A stretch of 64,000 nucleotides of DNA from Rheinheimera salexigens (GCF_001752395.1 NZ_MKEK01000001.1:3017509-3081508), one strand, 5' to 3'. Shown: positions 16,985 to 26,591, numbered from the stretch's first letter. The notes: a model not told the origin generated them from the letters alone. A program made the numbers and translations.

Positions 16985-19591
16985 TTAGAAAGACTGTGAT
17001 AAACGAACGTAAGCTACGCGACCATAAGCATCATATAAATCGAAGTTATAGTTACGACCACCAAATGGGATTAACTGAGGCGCTTTTTCAAACACGTTTT
17101 GCGCACCAACAGAAATCTTAGTATTGGTAGGTAAGGTATAGCTAACTTGCATATCATGCGTTACCCATGTACCAACGTGGCCAGTACGAACAACTTGGCC
17201 TGGTTGACCTGGAACTTGATCGACATCTTCAAACTGTGAACCAATCATGTTGATGTTCCACGCGAAGTCTAAGTTCTCCCAAACGTAAACGTTTGATAAT
17301 GAAGCACGTTGACGCGGATCGCCCGGATCTGTGATTGAGTTACGGCCACCATCGATTTCGCTGCTTAAACGGTGACTTAACTGTACTGTCTGCTTTAAAC
17401 GACCAGCAGCACCGAAGTCAAAGTTAGTGTTTAAGTTGAAATCAACACCCGTTACAGCCCACTTACCTTCGTTAGCATAACCTTGAGTAATTAAGTCAAT
17501 ACCACCATTTGCTAAACGTGCTACACCTAAGCCAGCTGGGATTGGGTCACCTGATTGCTCACGAGTTAAAATCGTATCTGAACCGAAGAAACGGATCATG
17601 TTACTGATTTCAATATCGTAGTAATCAAGTGATAAGTTTAACCACTCTGTTGGCTGATAAGCCAAACCTAAAGAAAGTTGCTTAGATGTTTCTGAGCTAA
17701 TTTCTGGGTTAGCAACAGTTAAAGCATTAACTTGGATATCACAACCTGCTTCTAAACCGAAGTTAATACATGATGGGTCATCTTGTACACTTGGATTATC
17801 AGGAGATGGCTTCTGAGTTAAAATATCTAACGTTGGCGCACGGAAACCTTCACCGTACGAACCACGGAATACTAAACCGTCCATTGGCTCATAACGTACT
17901 GATACTTTTGGCGAGAAATCACTACCATAATCAGAGTACTTATCGTAACGACCGGCTACTGAGAACTCTAAGCCATCCATTACTGGAATTAACGCTTCTA
18001 CGAAACCACTCTTAAGGTTACGACCACCACCAGCACTGTTACCTGCTGAACCACCTACTTGGCCGGCTTCAGATAATGAGTCATAGGTATCTGAGTAATC
18101 TTCTTTACGGTATTCTGCACCGACGATCATTTGAATCGCGCCAGCGTCTGTATCCATAACGTCAAACGACGCTGAACCGAATACTTCTTCTTGATCGAAA
18201 GTACCGATACGTGAAGTCGTTACGTTTAAACCTTTTAATACGCCTTCATAAGCACTTCTATCTGCGTCAGTCGTGAAACGAGTACCAAACGGGTCGTTTA
18301 ACATATAGTCGCCGCTATCAATAGCTTTACGCGCGTTAGAACCCATTAAGTAGTTACGACCAATTTCGTAAGTTTTGGTTTTGTTTTTACGCACACCAAA
18401 ATCAACGATAACATCACCGATAGCACCTTCAGCACCGACTAAGAAGTCAGTTGACCAGTTATCAACTTCGCTATCACGGTTACCTAAGGCAGCAAAACGG
18501 TGACGGAATTGTACGTCACGGTTAGCACCGTTAGCCGCATCGTAGAATGGGCTATCAGGGTTAGTCGGGTTATTTGGGCTGCTTGCAGACATAAATGCCG
18601 CATCGCCAGCATCGTTTAACGATGGAGCATAACGACCAAATGACTTAGTTTTTGAAATTAATGTATGCGAGAAAACTTTCCAGTCATCATTAATATTGTA
18701 TTCTGCTTTTAAGAAACCAGCTTGGTTACCGGTAGAAGCTTCGTTGGCGTTAGTAGCGTTAAAGTTATACGCACATAAGCCTGAACTTAGTGAGAAAAAG
18801 TTCTCTAAGTTGTCACATTCTGCTGCAGAAATAACTGACTTATAACCAGAATCAGTTAGCCAGTTAGCACCAAAGCTTGATGCGCCTGGCGATACCCAGT
18901 CATAGGCATTTTCATAAATGATGTCACGGCTGTTCCAAGAAACACCACCAACTACGCTTGAGTTGTCACTGCTTGAACCAAATACTGCTGAACCTTCTTC
19001 ACGATCACCACCTTCGTTTGGAATGCTAACAGTTGATTTACCGATACGGAATTCAGCACCGTTAAAATCTTTACGAGTGATAATGTTGATTACACCGGCA
19101 ATAGCGTCTGAACCGTATACCGCTGATGCACCATCAGACAGAATTTCAATACGTTCTACTGCAGCCATTGGGATGGCGTTTAAATCTTGCGAGCTACCAG
19201 TAGATGGTGACTTAGGTAAACGACGGCCATCAACTAAGATTAATGAACGTGAAGCACCTAAACCACGTAAGTTTACTTGCGAGATACCTTGAGCAGAACT
19301 ACCAGATTGTGGACGGAAAGAACCTGATGAGTTGAAGGTAGTGTTACGGATTAAATCTGATACTGAAGTCTGACCTGAGAAATCAATCGCAGCGCGATCA
19401 ATAACGGTAACAGGTACTGCGCCTTCAAGGTCAGTACGCTTAATGCGTGAACCCGTAACTTCGATACGTTCTACTTTTGCAGTTTCGTCTTGTTCTGCTG
19501 CATTTACAGATGCTGTAAATGCTGTGGCTGAAGCAGCGCCAAAAGCAATCGCTAAACGTACAGCTTTGCTTAATTTATTATTCGTATACAT
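16985..19591 (-). CDS. TonB-dependent outer-membrane receptor
   Basis: 868 residues. The signal peptide (1-32) ends SVNAAEQ. The plug domain (about 40-170) has a TonB-box-like VERIEVTGSRIKR, VNLRGLGASRSLILVDGRR, and the family signature IEILSDGASAVYGSDAIAGVINI. A 22-strand barrel follows and ends YGRVAYVRLSQSF with terminal Phe. The long N-terminal GSRIKR form belongs to a group often linked to uptake of peptides, carbohydrates or other organic nutrients rather than siderophores; the substrate is unknown. It is monocistronic, with a terminator behind it and no transporter gene nearby. Confidence 0.93.
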   Translation of the reverse strand: MYTNNKLSKAVRLAIAFGAASATAFTASVNAAEQDETAKVERIEVTGSRIKRTDLEGAVPVTVIDRAAIDFSGQTSVSDLIRNTTFNSSGSFRPQSGSSAQGISQVNLRGLGASRSLILVDGRRLPKSPSTGSSQDLNAIPMAAVERIEILSDGASAVYGSDAIAGVINIITRKDFNGAEFRIGKSTVSIPNEGGDREEGSAVFGSSSDNSSVVGGVSWNSRDIIYENAYDWVSPGASSFGANWLTDSGYKSVISAAECDNLENFFSLSSGLCAYNFNATNANEASTGNQAGFLKAEYNINDDWKVFSHTLISKTKSFGRYAPSLNDAGDAAFMSASSPNNPTNPDSPFYDAANGANRDVQFRHRFAALGNRDSEVDNWSTDFLVGAEGAIGDVIVDFGVRKNKTKTYEIGRNYLMGSNARKAIDSGDYMLNDPFGTRFTTDADRSAYEGVLKGLNVTTSRIGTFDQEEVFGSASFDVMDTDAGAIQMIVGAEYRKEDYSDTYDSLSEAGQVGGSAGNSAGGGRNLKSGFVEALIPVMDGLEFSVAGRYDKYSDYGSDFSPKVSVRYEPMDGLVFRGSYGEGFRAPTLDILTQKPSPDNPSVQDDPSCINFGLEAGCDIQVNALTVANPEISSETSKQLSLGLAYQPTEWLNLSLDYYDIEISNMIRFFGSDTILTREQSGDPIPAGLGVARLANGGIDLITQGYANEGKWAVTGVDFNLNTNFDFGAAGRLKQTVQLSHRLSSEIDGGRNSITDPGDPRQRASLSNVYVWENLDFAWNINMIGSQFEDVDQVPGQPGQVVRTGHVGTWVTHDMQVSYTLPTNTKISVGAQNVFEKAPQLIPFGGRNYNFDLYDAYGRVAYVRLSQSF

Positions 19592-20102
19592 GTATTTCTC
19601 CCTGGACCACTATCGTTAGTTGTAGTGATTCTATTTTAAACAGTTACCAACCTTTTACGGCGTCTGGCACTCCGTTTACCTCGGAATTACTCCGATTTGT
19701 CGCACCTAGATAATAAACGCAAATTTTCAGCAGGGTCAACAGCTTTTATGGAACAATTTGCAATTTAAATTGTCGGCTGTTTATTCTGCTTAATTAGTAA
19801 GCATAAATGTACATAGGTTTTTTTTAAAAATATACTACCAGACAAACCATAACATTTATTAATCAATTAGTTAAGTGCATTTGTGATTTTAAAAAGTTAA
19901 AGCAGTAACACATTTTAACCTTTATCGTTACATTTACATGTAAATAAATCTTTACAGCTCATTTTAGCTGTTATATTAAACAATTGCTGAAAAAACAGTC
20001 TAAATTGGTTTTTTTATTTATTTTATAACTTTTTTAACTGTCGCTTTAGCCCGTAACTGGTTAAAGTAATCCATACATTACCTGTATATAAATACATGAG
20101 CC
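19592..20102. other. divergent promoter region of TonB receptor and dinG
   Basis: A 511-bp AT-rich gap. It must hold both promoters. I see short AT-rich dyads (for example around 19754-19776, ACAATTT ... AAATTGT) but no recognised operator, RNA gene or ORF with a ribosome binding site. Confidence 0.5.
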
Positions 20103-22169
20103 ATGTTATCTGAACAATTAAAAATCCATATTAGACGCATTCATCAAAGCATAAAAACTGGCATGCCCAATTATCAACCCCGGCCGGCGCAGAATAAATT
20201 AATTGCTGAAATAGCGAATATTATTGCCGGTCAATATCATCGGCAAGAGCGTATAGGTTTAATTGAAGCAGGTACCGGAACTGGTAAATCGTTAGCCTAT
20301 TTATTAGCCAGCATTCCCTATGCATTACAGCACAAGAAAACCGTGGTTATTGCTACGGCGACCGTCGCTTTACAAGAACAGCTAATCACTAAAGATTTAC
20401 CTTTTTTTCAGCTGCACAGTAAATTAGCGTTTGACTATTCATTGGTAAAAGGTCGGCAGCGCTATGCCTGTATTGAGCGTTTAAAACAACAGATTAAACA
20501 TCCTGAGTTGTTTGCCAAAGGCAAAAGCAACAATAGCTCTGCTCCAGAAGTAGCACCATGGCAACAACTATTACAGCAATGGCAACAACGACAGTGGTTG
20601 GGCGATAAAGATAGTTTAAGCATCACTATTCCCGAGCCACAGTGGGCAGACATTAATGCTGATGCGATGCATTGCAGCTCAAGTAACCGAGCCCATATTA
20701 ACTGCCCGTTTCATTTAGCCCGCGCCGAGGCAGATACAGCGCAAGTATTAGTGGTTAATCATGCCCTACTTTTAGCTGACTTAGCCAACGGAAATGCTAT
20801 TTTACCGCCACCAGAAGACTGTATTTATATTATTGATGAAGGCCATCACTTAGCCGAAACAGCCCGAGATTTTTTTGCCGCTAATGCGCCTATTAGCCAT
20901 AACAATGTCTGGCTGGATAAAGCCGGCAAAACCATTCAACAATTAATTGCTTTGCTACCCGAAACTGAAATAAAAAGCTTACTGCGCTTAGATGACAGCT
21001 GTAACGAGCTAAGTGCTTTGCTTAAAACCATCGAGCGAGTGGCTACGCCCTTTAAATCTAGTTGGTTTGAAGGTAAGCCTTTATACCGATTTACTGAAGC
21101 CGCATTGCCAAAACTCATTCAGCAGCAAGCTGAGGAATTAGCCAGAGTGAGCAGTAAAGCTAAGTCTCAGTTAGAAAAAGTGCAACAGTTAGTGCCAGAA
21201 CACATAACGTCGAACCAATTGGCGCTAAAGCCGCGTTTAACCCTATTGCAGGAGTTAAGCTTTTTGGGGCTGCAATTAGAGCAACAGCAAGCGTTGTGGC
21301 AGCTTTATGCAGTGCAGCCTAGCAGTAAAAGCAATACGGTTAATCAAGCGCGCTGGGTGGCGCTGGCAGAGCATAGCGATAAGTTAATCGCCCATGCTTG
21401 CCCGCTGGCAGTAGGGAATAAATTAGCCCAGCTGTTATTTGCCGAAGCTTATGCCGTTATTGTTTGTTCGGCGACGTTAACGGCACTGAACTCTTTTAAC
21501 TATATAAAGTTTGATCTGGGCCTCCACGATTTTGAGGGCGTAAAAATAGTGCAGGTGGCATCGCCGTTTGCCTACGCTGAAAAAGGCATTATTATTATTC
21601 CAAAAATGCAAACAGAACCAACGGTGGCGGAGTTTACCGCGGAATTAATTAGCCAGTTGCCACATTATTTGCCTCAGCAACAAGCCAGTTTAGTGCTTTT
21701 TGCTTCTTATTGGCAGATGCAACAGGTGGCTACTGCACTGCGCGAGCAAGGCTTTTCGTTATTGGTGCAAGGTGAAGCGTCTAGACAAGCGTTATTGCAA
21801 TTACATGGCAGCAATTGCCAACATAATAAAACCAGCATTTTATTTGGTACCCAAAGCTTTTCTGAAGGCTTAGATTTACCCGGTAACTTATTAACCAATT
21901 TAGTCATCACCAAGTTACCTTTTGCCGTTCCAACATCGCCATTAGAAGAAGCATTAGCCGAAGCCATTAGCAAAAAAGGGGGTAATGCCTTTACTCAATT
22001 GGCTATTCCGGCAACAGCGAAGAAGCTAGTACAAGCCTGTGGTAGACTGCTTAGACAAGAACAGGATCAAGGCCGTATAATCATCTTCGATCGCCGACTG
22101 GTCAATAAATCTTATGGTAGCGCTATGCTTAACGCGTTACCGCCGTTTCGGCGGCAAATAGAATACTAA
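20103..22169 (+). CDS. dinG: DinG-type ATP-dependent DNA helicase with Fe-S cluster
   Basis: 688 residues (E. coli DinG 716). This XPD-like SF2 helicase has Walker A IEAGTGTGKS at residues 55-64 and the DEAH-type box IIDEGHH. Four cysteines between them (RYACIE, MHCSS, NCPF and a spaced partner region) fit the [4Fe-4S] domain. The C-terminal motifs are GTQSFSEGLDLPG and the arginine motif CGRLLRQ. It unwinds 5'-3' and removes R-loops or D-loops. Exact cysteine assignment needs alignment: I see three clear candidates (C in RYAC, MHC and NCP). It is followed by a TauE/SafE gene after 130 bases and is probably monocistronic. Confidence 0.92.
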   Translation: MLSEQLKIHIRRIHQSIKTGMPNYQPRPAQNKLIAEIANIIAGQYHRQERIGLIEAGTGTGKSLAYLLASIPYALQHKKTVVIATATVALQEQLITKDLPFFQLHSKLAFDYSLVKGRQRYACIERLKQQIKHPELFAKGKSNNSSAPEVAPWQQLLQQWQQRQWLGDKDSLSITIPEPQWADINADAMHCSSSNRAHINCPFHLARAEADTAQVLVVNHALLLADLANGNAILPPPEDCIYIIDEGHHLAETARDFFAANAPISHNNVWLDKAGKTIQQLIALLPETEIKSLLRLDDSCNELSALLKTIERVATPFKSSWFEGKPLYRFTEAALPKLIQQQAEELARVSSKAKSQLEKVQQLVPEHITSNQLALKPRLTLLQELSFLGLQLEQQQALWQLYAVQPSSKSNTVNQARWVALAEHSDKLIAHACPLAVGNKLAQLLFAEAYAVIVCSATLTALNSFNYIKFDLGLHDFEGVKIVQVASPFAYAEKGIIIIPKMQTEPTVAEFTAELISQLPHYLPQQQASLVLFASYWQMQQVATALREQGFSLLVQGEASRQALLQLHGSNCQHNKTSILFGTQSFSEGLDLPGNLLTNLVITKLPFAVPTSPLEEALAEAISKKGGNAFTQLAIPATAKKLVQACGRLLRQEQDQGRIIIFDRRLVNKSYGSAMLNALPPFRRQIEY

Positions 22170-22207
22170 AGCGGTGGTTTAATGTTTAGTTAGCGTTACT
22201 TACTTTC

Positions 22208-22271
22208 TTTAGTAACTGTTTAGCAACTGTATATAATAACTGTGTTTAGCAGTTGTATTTAGTAATAGTTA
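22208..22271. repeat. degenerate TTTAGYAACTG direct repeats
   Basis: Variants of TTTAGTAACTG, TTTAGCAACTG, ATAATAACTG and TTTAGCAGTTG recur four to five times between dinG and the TauE gene. They are probably slipped-strand duplications with no known function. Confidence 0.4.
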
Positions 22272-22299
22272 AACCATCACAAATCACAGGAAATCCTTA

Positions 22300-23079
22300 G
22301 TGTTACTAGACCTTGCCCTAGAGCCATCGTTGTTGCTGTTATTATGCAGTATTGCTTTTATAGCTGGTTATATTGATGCCATTGCCGGTGGCGGCGGTTT
22401 ATTAACTATTCCGGCGTTATTAACCGCTGGCTTACCCGCCCACACCGCGCTAGGCACCAATAAACTGGCGGCAACCTTTGGCTCTTTTACGGCGTCTGTT
22501 ACTTATTATCGTAAAAAATTGTTTGATATTAAATATTGGCGTCAGTGTATGTTTTTCACTGCCATAGGTGCCTTATTGGGCACTTTTGTGGTTGACCAAA
22601 TAAGCACAGAAACGCTTGAGAAAATATTACCATTAATTATTTTATTAGCTGCCATCTACAGTGTATTTAATCGCATGCAACCTGACGACAAAATAACTTT
22701 GCCGGTCGCTACAAATAAAACCAAATGGCAACAACGCATTCAAGGTTTTAGCTTAGGTTTTTATGATGGTATTGCTGGGCCAGGTACGGGCGCATTTTGG
22801 ATGGTATCTACCATGGCTATGTACCGCATAAATTTATTACTGACCTGCGGTGTAGCGCGCAGTATGAATTTTATTAGTAATGGCTTTTCATTAATGGCTT
22901 TTATTGCCCTAGGTCATGTTAACTTTGTACTGGGCATTGCCATGGGCCTATGTTTAATGCTTGGGGCTTGGTTGGGTGCCCATTCCGCCATCCGCTTTGG
23001 TAGTCGCTTTATTCGGCCAGTGTTTGTTACTGTGGTAGTACTAATAGCACTGCGCTTAGCTTGGCAAGCTTGGGGCTAG
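22300..23079 (+). CDS. TauE/SafE family membrane permease
   Basis: 259 residues with about eight membrane segments. The GTG start at 22300 is preceded by AGGAA; no ATG lies nearby in frame. The two-fold signature of the family shows in GYIDAIAGGGGLLTIPALL near the N-terminus and GFYDGIAGPGTGAFW in the middle, together with the LGTNKLAA motif. Members (YfcA group) are proposed to export sulfite or sulfonates, but the substrate here is unknown. The inner-membrane protein is followed by priC after 54 bases on the same strand. Confidence 0.9.
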   Translation: MLLDLALEPSLLLLLCSIAFIAGYIDAIAGGGGLLTIPALLTAGLPAHTALGTNKLAATFGSFTASVTYYRKKLFDIKYWRQCMFFTAIGALLGTFVVDQISTETLEKILPLIILLAAIYSVFNRMQPDDKITLPVATNKTKWQQRIQGFSLGFYDGIAGPGTGAFWMVSTMAMYRINLLLTCGVARSMNFISNGFSLMAFIALGHVNFVLGIAMGLCLMLGAWLGAHSAIRFGSRFIRPVFVTVVVLIALRLAWQAWG

Positions 23080-23133
23080 TTTAAGACTAGCTTAGGACTA
23101 ACATTACGTAATGTAGGCCAGTGGAGATTAGCC

Positions 23134-23676
23134 ATGCAATTAACAGAAGTACTTAACCAACAATTAATAAAGTTGCGCCAGCAAGCGGAAGCGGCTGATT
23201 TAAAACGCCCCTATGGCAAACCACAACATTGGTTTGATAGTGACTTATTTAGCTGTCGCTCTGCTAATTTGGCTGATTATGTGGCTGAAGCACAGCGCAA
23301 CTTAAAGCATTTAACTGAAAAAACTAGCCTGTCTTTAATCGCTCAGCAACGCTTAGTGCAACGGCTTAGCGAGCAAACCACTGCCCTAACTCAAGCTTTT
23401 CGTAATCTTGGTTTACACCAACAAAGCTTTAAACGCCGCGCCGCGAAAAAAGTAGTAGAACAAATAACCCAATCTAGTCAGCAATTATACCAGCAGCTTA
23501 GCGAGTATCAGGGGTTTGAGCGCCGTTTATTAGATATGATTAGTATTGAAAGTCGAGGCTCTAGCCCAGAACAAATTCAGCGTAGCCTAGCCCTGCATCA
23601 GCGGCTAGGCCGTTGCCGCAAAGCCATTTCAGAGGTAGAGCAACAAATACAGCAATTTGAACGGCAAAATATGTAA
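23134..23676 (+). CDS. priC: primosomal replication protein PriC (N'')
   Basis: 180 residues (E. coli 175), mostly helical. The diagnostic C-terminal stretch is present: QGFERRLLDMI (E. coli has a very similar ...FERRL..M sequence) and RLGRCRKAISEVEQQI at the end. The N-terminal half carries HWFDSDLFSCRSANL, corresponding to the FD..LF..R core. PriC restarts stalled replication forks by loading DnaB. In E. coli priC-ybaM sit beside apt; here about 10 kb of other genes separates apt from priC. The stop overlaps the next gene as TAATG. Confidence 0.85.
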   Translation: MQLTEVLNQQLIKLRQQAEAADLKRPYGKPQHWFDSDLFSCRSANLADYVAEAQRNLKHLTEKTSLSLIAQQRLVQRLSEQTTALTQAFRNLGLHQQSFKRRAAKKVVEQITQSSQQLYQQLSEYQGFERRLLDMISIESRGSSPEQIQRSLALHQRLGRCRKAISEVEQQIQQFERQNM

Positions 23677-24617
23677 TGGCAGCGACCCACTTACCGGCTT
23701 TAGTGTATCACCCCTGCTATAGCGAGTTAGATTTACCGGAACGGCATCGTTATCCAATAACCAAGTATCGCGAGCTTTATCAGCAGCTGTTAAACCTTAA
23801 TGTGCCAGCTAGTGCTTTTACTACGCCTAATGCTATTACAGCTGACCAATTGCAGTTAAGCCATAGCGCTGACTATATTGCTGCGCTGCAGCATGGCACT
23901 ATTTGTCCTAAAGCCATGCGCCGCATTGGCTTTCCTTGGTCAGCAACTTTATTTTCCCGCTCGCTGCACTCATTAGGCGGTGGTTTAGCTACAGCTCAGT
24001 TGGCTATGCAGCATGGCATAGCTATCCACTTAACGGGCGGCTATCACCATGCCTTTGCCAATGCTGGCTCAGGTTTTTGTTTATTTAATGACTTAGTGTT
24101 TGCCGCGCAGTCAATGTTGCTGCAAGGTGTCGACAAAATACTGATTTTTGATTTAGATGTGCATCAAGGCGATGGCACGGCACACATGCTACAAAATGAG
24201 CAGCGGATCATTAGCAGCTCAATTCATTGTGAAAAAAACTTCCCGTCGCGTAAGCAGCTATCTGACTGGGATGTCGGGGTAAGTAAAGATTGTAGCGATA
24301 GCGAGTATTTAGCCACGGTGGCTGAAAGTTTAGATACGTTAATAAGACTGCATCAGCCAGAATTAGTTATTTATGATGCCGGCGTCGATTGCCACCAAGA
24401 TGATGAATTAGGTTTACTCAATTTATCTAGCCAAACGATTTTTCAACGCGACTTATTAGTATTAAGCCGTTGTTATCAGCAGAATATTCCGGTCGCTGCT
24501 GTAATAGGTGGTGGCTACCAGCGCAATATAACTGCGCTGGTGCAATTGCATCTGCAATTATTTAAAGCCGCTTTTACCGTGACTGGCTCACTCTTGGCCA
24601 GCAAAATAAAAACCTAA
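23676..24617 (+). CDS. histone-deacetylase-like amidohydrolase (AcuC/HDAC family)
   Basis: 313 residues. Deacetylase motifs appear in order: LTGGYHHAFANAGSGFCLFND (tandem His charge relay), IFDLDVHQGDGTA (the Asp and His that bind zinc) and YDAGVDCHQDDELG (third ligand Asp), then IGGGYQ. Bacterial members deacetylate small amides or acetylated proteins, and the substrate is not predictable. It starts within the priC stop (TAATG), so the two are coupled. Its 3' end overlaps the convergent tryptophan dioxygenase gene by 30 bases. Confidence 0.92.
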   Translation: MAATHLPALVYHPCYSELDLPERHRYPITKYRELYQQLLNLNVPASAFTTPNAITADQLQLSHSADYIAALQHGTICPKAMRRIGFPWSATLFSRSLHSLGGGLATAQLAMQHGIAIHLTGGYHHAFANAGSGFCLFNDLVFAAQSMLLQGVDKILIFDLDVHQGDGTAHMLQNEQRIISSSIHCEKNFPSRKQLSDWDVGVSKDCSDSEYLATVAESLDTLIRLHQPELVIYDAGVDCHQDDELGLLNLSSQTIFQRDLLVLSRCYQQNIPVAAVIGGGYQRNITALVQLHLQLFKAAFTVTGSLLASKIKT

Positions 24618-25685
24618 GCCACGTTTAATTTCTTTTGGTAATGCCGGTAAATCAGACTTAGGTAATAAAAAGGTCGCCATATTAAACAAGTCGGTATAAA
24701 TGCGATTCTTTTCTGTAGTCCGTTTTAAATAGTCATGGCCAGAAGAGCCGCCAGTGCCAATTTTAGTCCCTAACATTCGCTGCACCATCATCGCATGCTT
24801 ATAACGCCAAATAGTCAGGTTTTCATCTATCTCGGTTAAGCAGGTTAACAGCTGGAACGGCAAGTTAAACATCGGTTCTTCTTGGTACAGCGTAATAAAC
24901 AAAGCCGATAACATGGCTTTTTGACTTAAGCGAAACGTACCGTCTTGCTGTAACTGCTGGTATTTATCGGCATCTAACAGCGCAGCAAACTTTTCTGCAG
25001 TACGTTCAATTTCTTTTAACTGCATCTCGCGTTCGTGCTCAGCAATTTGTTCTATACCCTGCACCGTTGCTTTATCATCCGCTAACATAGTATCGGTGGC
25101 TTGCTGATACATTTGCCAAAAACTAAAGTTGTTTAATTGTAAAAAAGGCATCCGCTCTAGCCATTTTTCAATACGCTCAAATAAACTGGGCTCATCTTCT
25201 AAGTGCTTAAGAAAGTCCTGATCTTTTACATTGAGACGGCTATAAAAGGAGTTTTTATCAAAGTCGATACGAAAGCCACTTTTTAAGCCTAAGCCTATTT
25301 CCAACATTTTAAATTGAACACTTTGAAAACCCGACGCTGGCACCAGATAATCCCGAAACGACATAAAGTCTTGCGGAGTCATGGTTTCTATTACACCAAT
25401 TTGGGTATTCAGTAACTTTTGAATGGTAATAATACGTTTTAATTTATGTACTATGCCGGTTAGCTGCTCGTCTTTTACTTCTGCATGGGCAAACTCAGCC
25501 ATCACAGCTTTTAATTCATGCAAAATTTGTTTAAACCACAATTCATACACTTGATGGACAATGATAAACAAGGTTTCGTCATGGGCCTCAGCTGCATATT
25601 TAGCGCTTTCGGGTGCTTGGGCAGTAAGAAGTTTTTCTAACTGTAAGTAGTCACCGTAGTAACAAGGTGTGGTATTTTTTTGCAT
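24588..25685 (-). CDS. kynA: tryptophan 2,3-dioxygenase
   Basis: 365 residues. This haem enzyme opens the indole ring of L-tryptophan to N-formylkynurenine. Motifs: HDETLFIIVHQVYELWFKQ (distal His and active-site helix), MSFRDYLVPASGFQS (Arg that holds the substrate carboxylate), a W-R-Y-K-H segment likely carrying the axial haem His, and GTGGSSGHDYL. No kynureninase or formamidase gene is adjacent, so the rest of the pathway must lie elsewhere. It is longer than Xanthomonas TDO (about 300), with an insertion in the middle. It overlaps the HDAC-like gene tail to tail with no terminator between. Confidence 0.93.
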   Translation of the reverse strand: MQKNTTPCYYGDYLQLEKLLTAQAPESAKYAAEAHDETLFIIVHQVYELWFKQILHELKAVMAEFAHAEVKDEQLTGIVHKLKRIITIQKLLNTQIGVIETMTPQDFMSFRDYLVPASGFQSVQFKMLEIGLGLKSGFRIDFDKNSFYSRLNVKDQDFLKHLEDEPSLFERIEKWLERMPFLQLNNFSFWQMYQQATDTMLADDKATVQGIEQIAEHEREMQLKEIERTAEKFAALLDADKYQQLQQDGTFRLSQKAMLSALFITLYQEEPMFNLPFQLLTCLTEIDENLTIWRYKHAMMVQRMLGTKIGTGGSSGHDYLKRTTEKNRIYTDLFNMATFLLPKSDLPALPKEIKRGLGFYFAGQE

Positions 25686-25823
25686 TATTATTGTCCGCTT
25701 AGTTGTTCGCTAACCTAGTGATAAGGCATTGTAACAAGCATTAAGCCGAACTCAATGTTTGTAGTGGTGTTTTAGACTAAAGCTGATTATGCTCTAGCCT
25801 TGATAAGACTGAATGAGGTTAAA

Positions 25824-26087
25824 ATGAATCTGCACGATGATATCCATAATTATTATGAAAAAATGCTGTTAGATCACTTAGTAGAACTCGGCCTAGATAA
25901 AAGCCAAGATGCTGAATATTTAGCAGACTTATGCTGTATTAGTTTAAACCTTTTACCACCCCGCTATATTCGCTATGCCGTCGACATGGCTTTTTATTTA
26001 CCGCAAAATGAACGTATTGAAATGGAAATAAAAGTAAAAGAGGCAGTGGCTCGCGGTCAAGAATTTTTGGCAACGCATGGTGAATAA
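25824..26087 (+). CDS. ComFB family late-competence-like protein
   Basis: 87 residues from the ATG at 25824, which has GAGGT 6 bases upstream (a start at 25800 is possible but lacks this). The pattern matches ComFB: helical MNLHDDIHNYYEKMLLDHLVEL, a CCIS element where relatives have a Cys-rich stretch, and LNLLPPRYI near the middle. ComFB proteins occur in Bacillus competence operons and in some Vibrio and cyanobacteria; recent work links relatives to cyclic-dinucleotide binding, which would suit a genome with two cyclases here. That link is inference. It overlaps ybaM by 11 bases. Confidence 0.7.
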   Translation: MNLHDDIHNYYEKMLLDHLVELGLDKSQDAEYLADLCCISLNLLPPRYIRYAVDMAFYLPQNERIEMEIKVKEAVARGQEFLATHGE

Positions 26088-26253
26088 ATCACTGCAACAA
26101 GCGCCAGATCACATTCAATTAGCAGTAGATTTAATTCTATTGCTAGAACAAAACAATATTACGCCCAAAATTGTTTTGGCCGCTTTAGAGATCGTAAAAC
26201 AAGATTACTTACAGAAATTGCCAGCCGAACCCTATGCAAAAATCATCGACTGA
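26077..26253 (+). CDS. ybaM: YbaM/RsmS family small protein (DUF2496)
   Basis: 58 residues, ATG at 26077 and TGA at 26251-26253. The core APDHIQLAVDLILLLEQNNI, followed by LAALEIVKQDY, matches E. coli YbaM almost position by position (AP-x3-LAVDLI-LLLE-N-I ... AL-IVK-DY). In E. coli ybaM follows priC directly; here priC and ybaM are 2.4 kb apart, separated by the HDAC, TDO and ComFB genes. Function is poorly known; Pectobacterium RsmS affects exoenzyme regulation. The start overlaps the ComFB gene by 11 bases. Confidence 0.85.
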   Translation: MVNKSLQQAPDHIQLAVDLILLLEQNNITPKIVLAALEIVKQDYLQKLPAEPYAKIID

Positions 26254-26429
26254 AGCAAAAGATGACATAATGTTAGCTATTTAATACCGTAAAATATATT
26301 AGTGTGTGACTTGAGTGAGCGCGCAAAAGTGATTAAACCTGTTATTATCGCTGGCACAGGCAGTAAAACTTATTGATGAAATTTCACTCTTTAGTTTGTA
26401 AATATTAAAACCATTTTTGTTGGCGAGAA
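26254..26429. other. short gap with no gene seen
   Basis: Between ybaM and the small minus-strand ORF I see no RNA gene or convincing terminator. Confidence 0.5.
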
Positions 26430-26591
26430 TTAATAATGTTTGTACTGATTTTTTGAATGCTTACCTTTCGACATTGCAATATTTCTAATACTTAAATAGC
26501 CTACTACGACTACCGCAATTATGGCGAAATCAAATAAAAGATAATACATTAAGTGTTCAAACCAATTAGCTTCATTTGTTGAAATATCCAT
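26430..26591 (-). CDS. possible 53-residue membrane peptide downstream of the iron operon
   Basis: ATG at 26591 and TAA at 26430. The N-terminus is polar (MDISTNEANWFEH), a hydrophobic helix follows (LLFDFAIIAVVVVGYL), and the C-terminus is basic (MSKGKHSKNQYKHY), giving a typical N-out/C-in single-pass shape. A weak GGAT precedes the start. It lies 42 bases after the flavodoxin-reductase gene on the same strand, so it may be the sixth gene of that operon. No family is recognised, and its small size keeps certainty low. Confidence 0.45.
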   Translation of the reverse strand: MDISTNEANWFEHLMYYLLFDFAIIAVVVVGYLSIRNIAMSKGKHSKNQYKHY

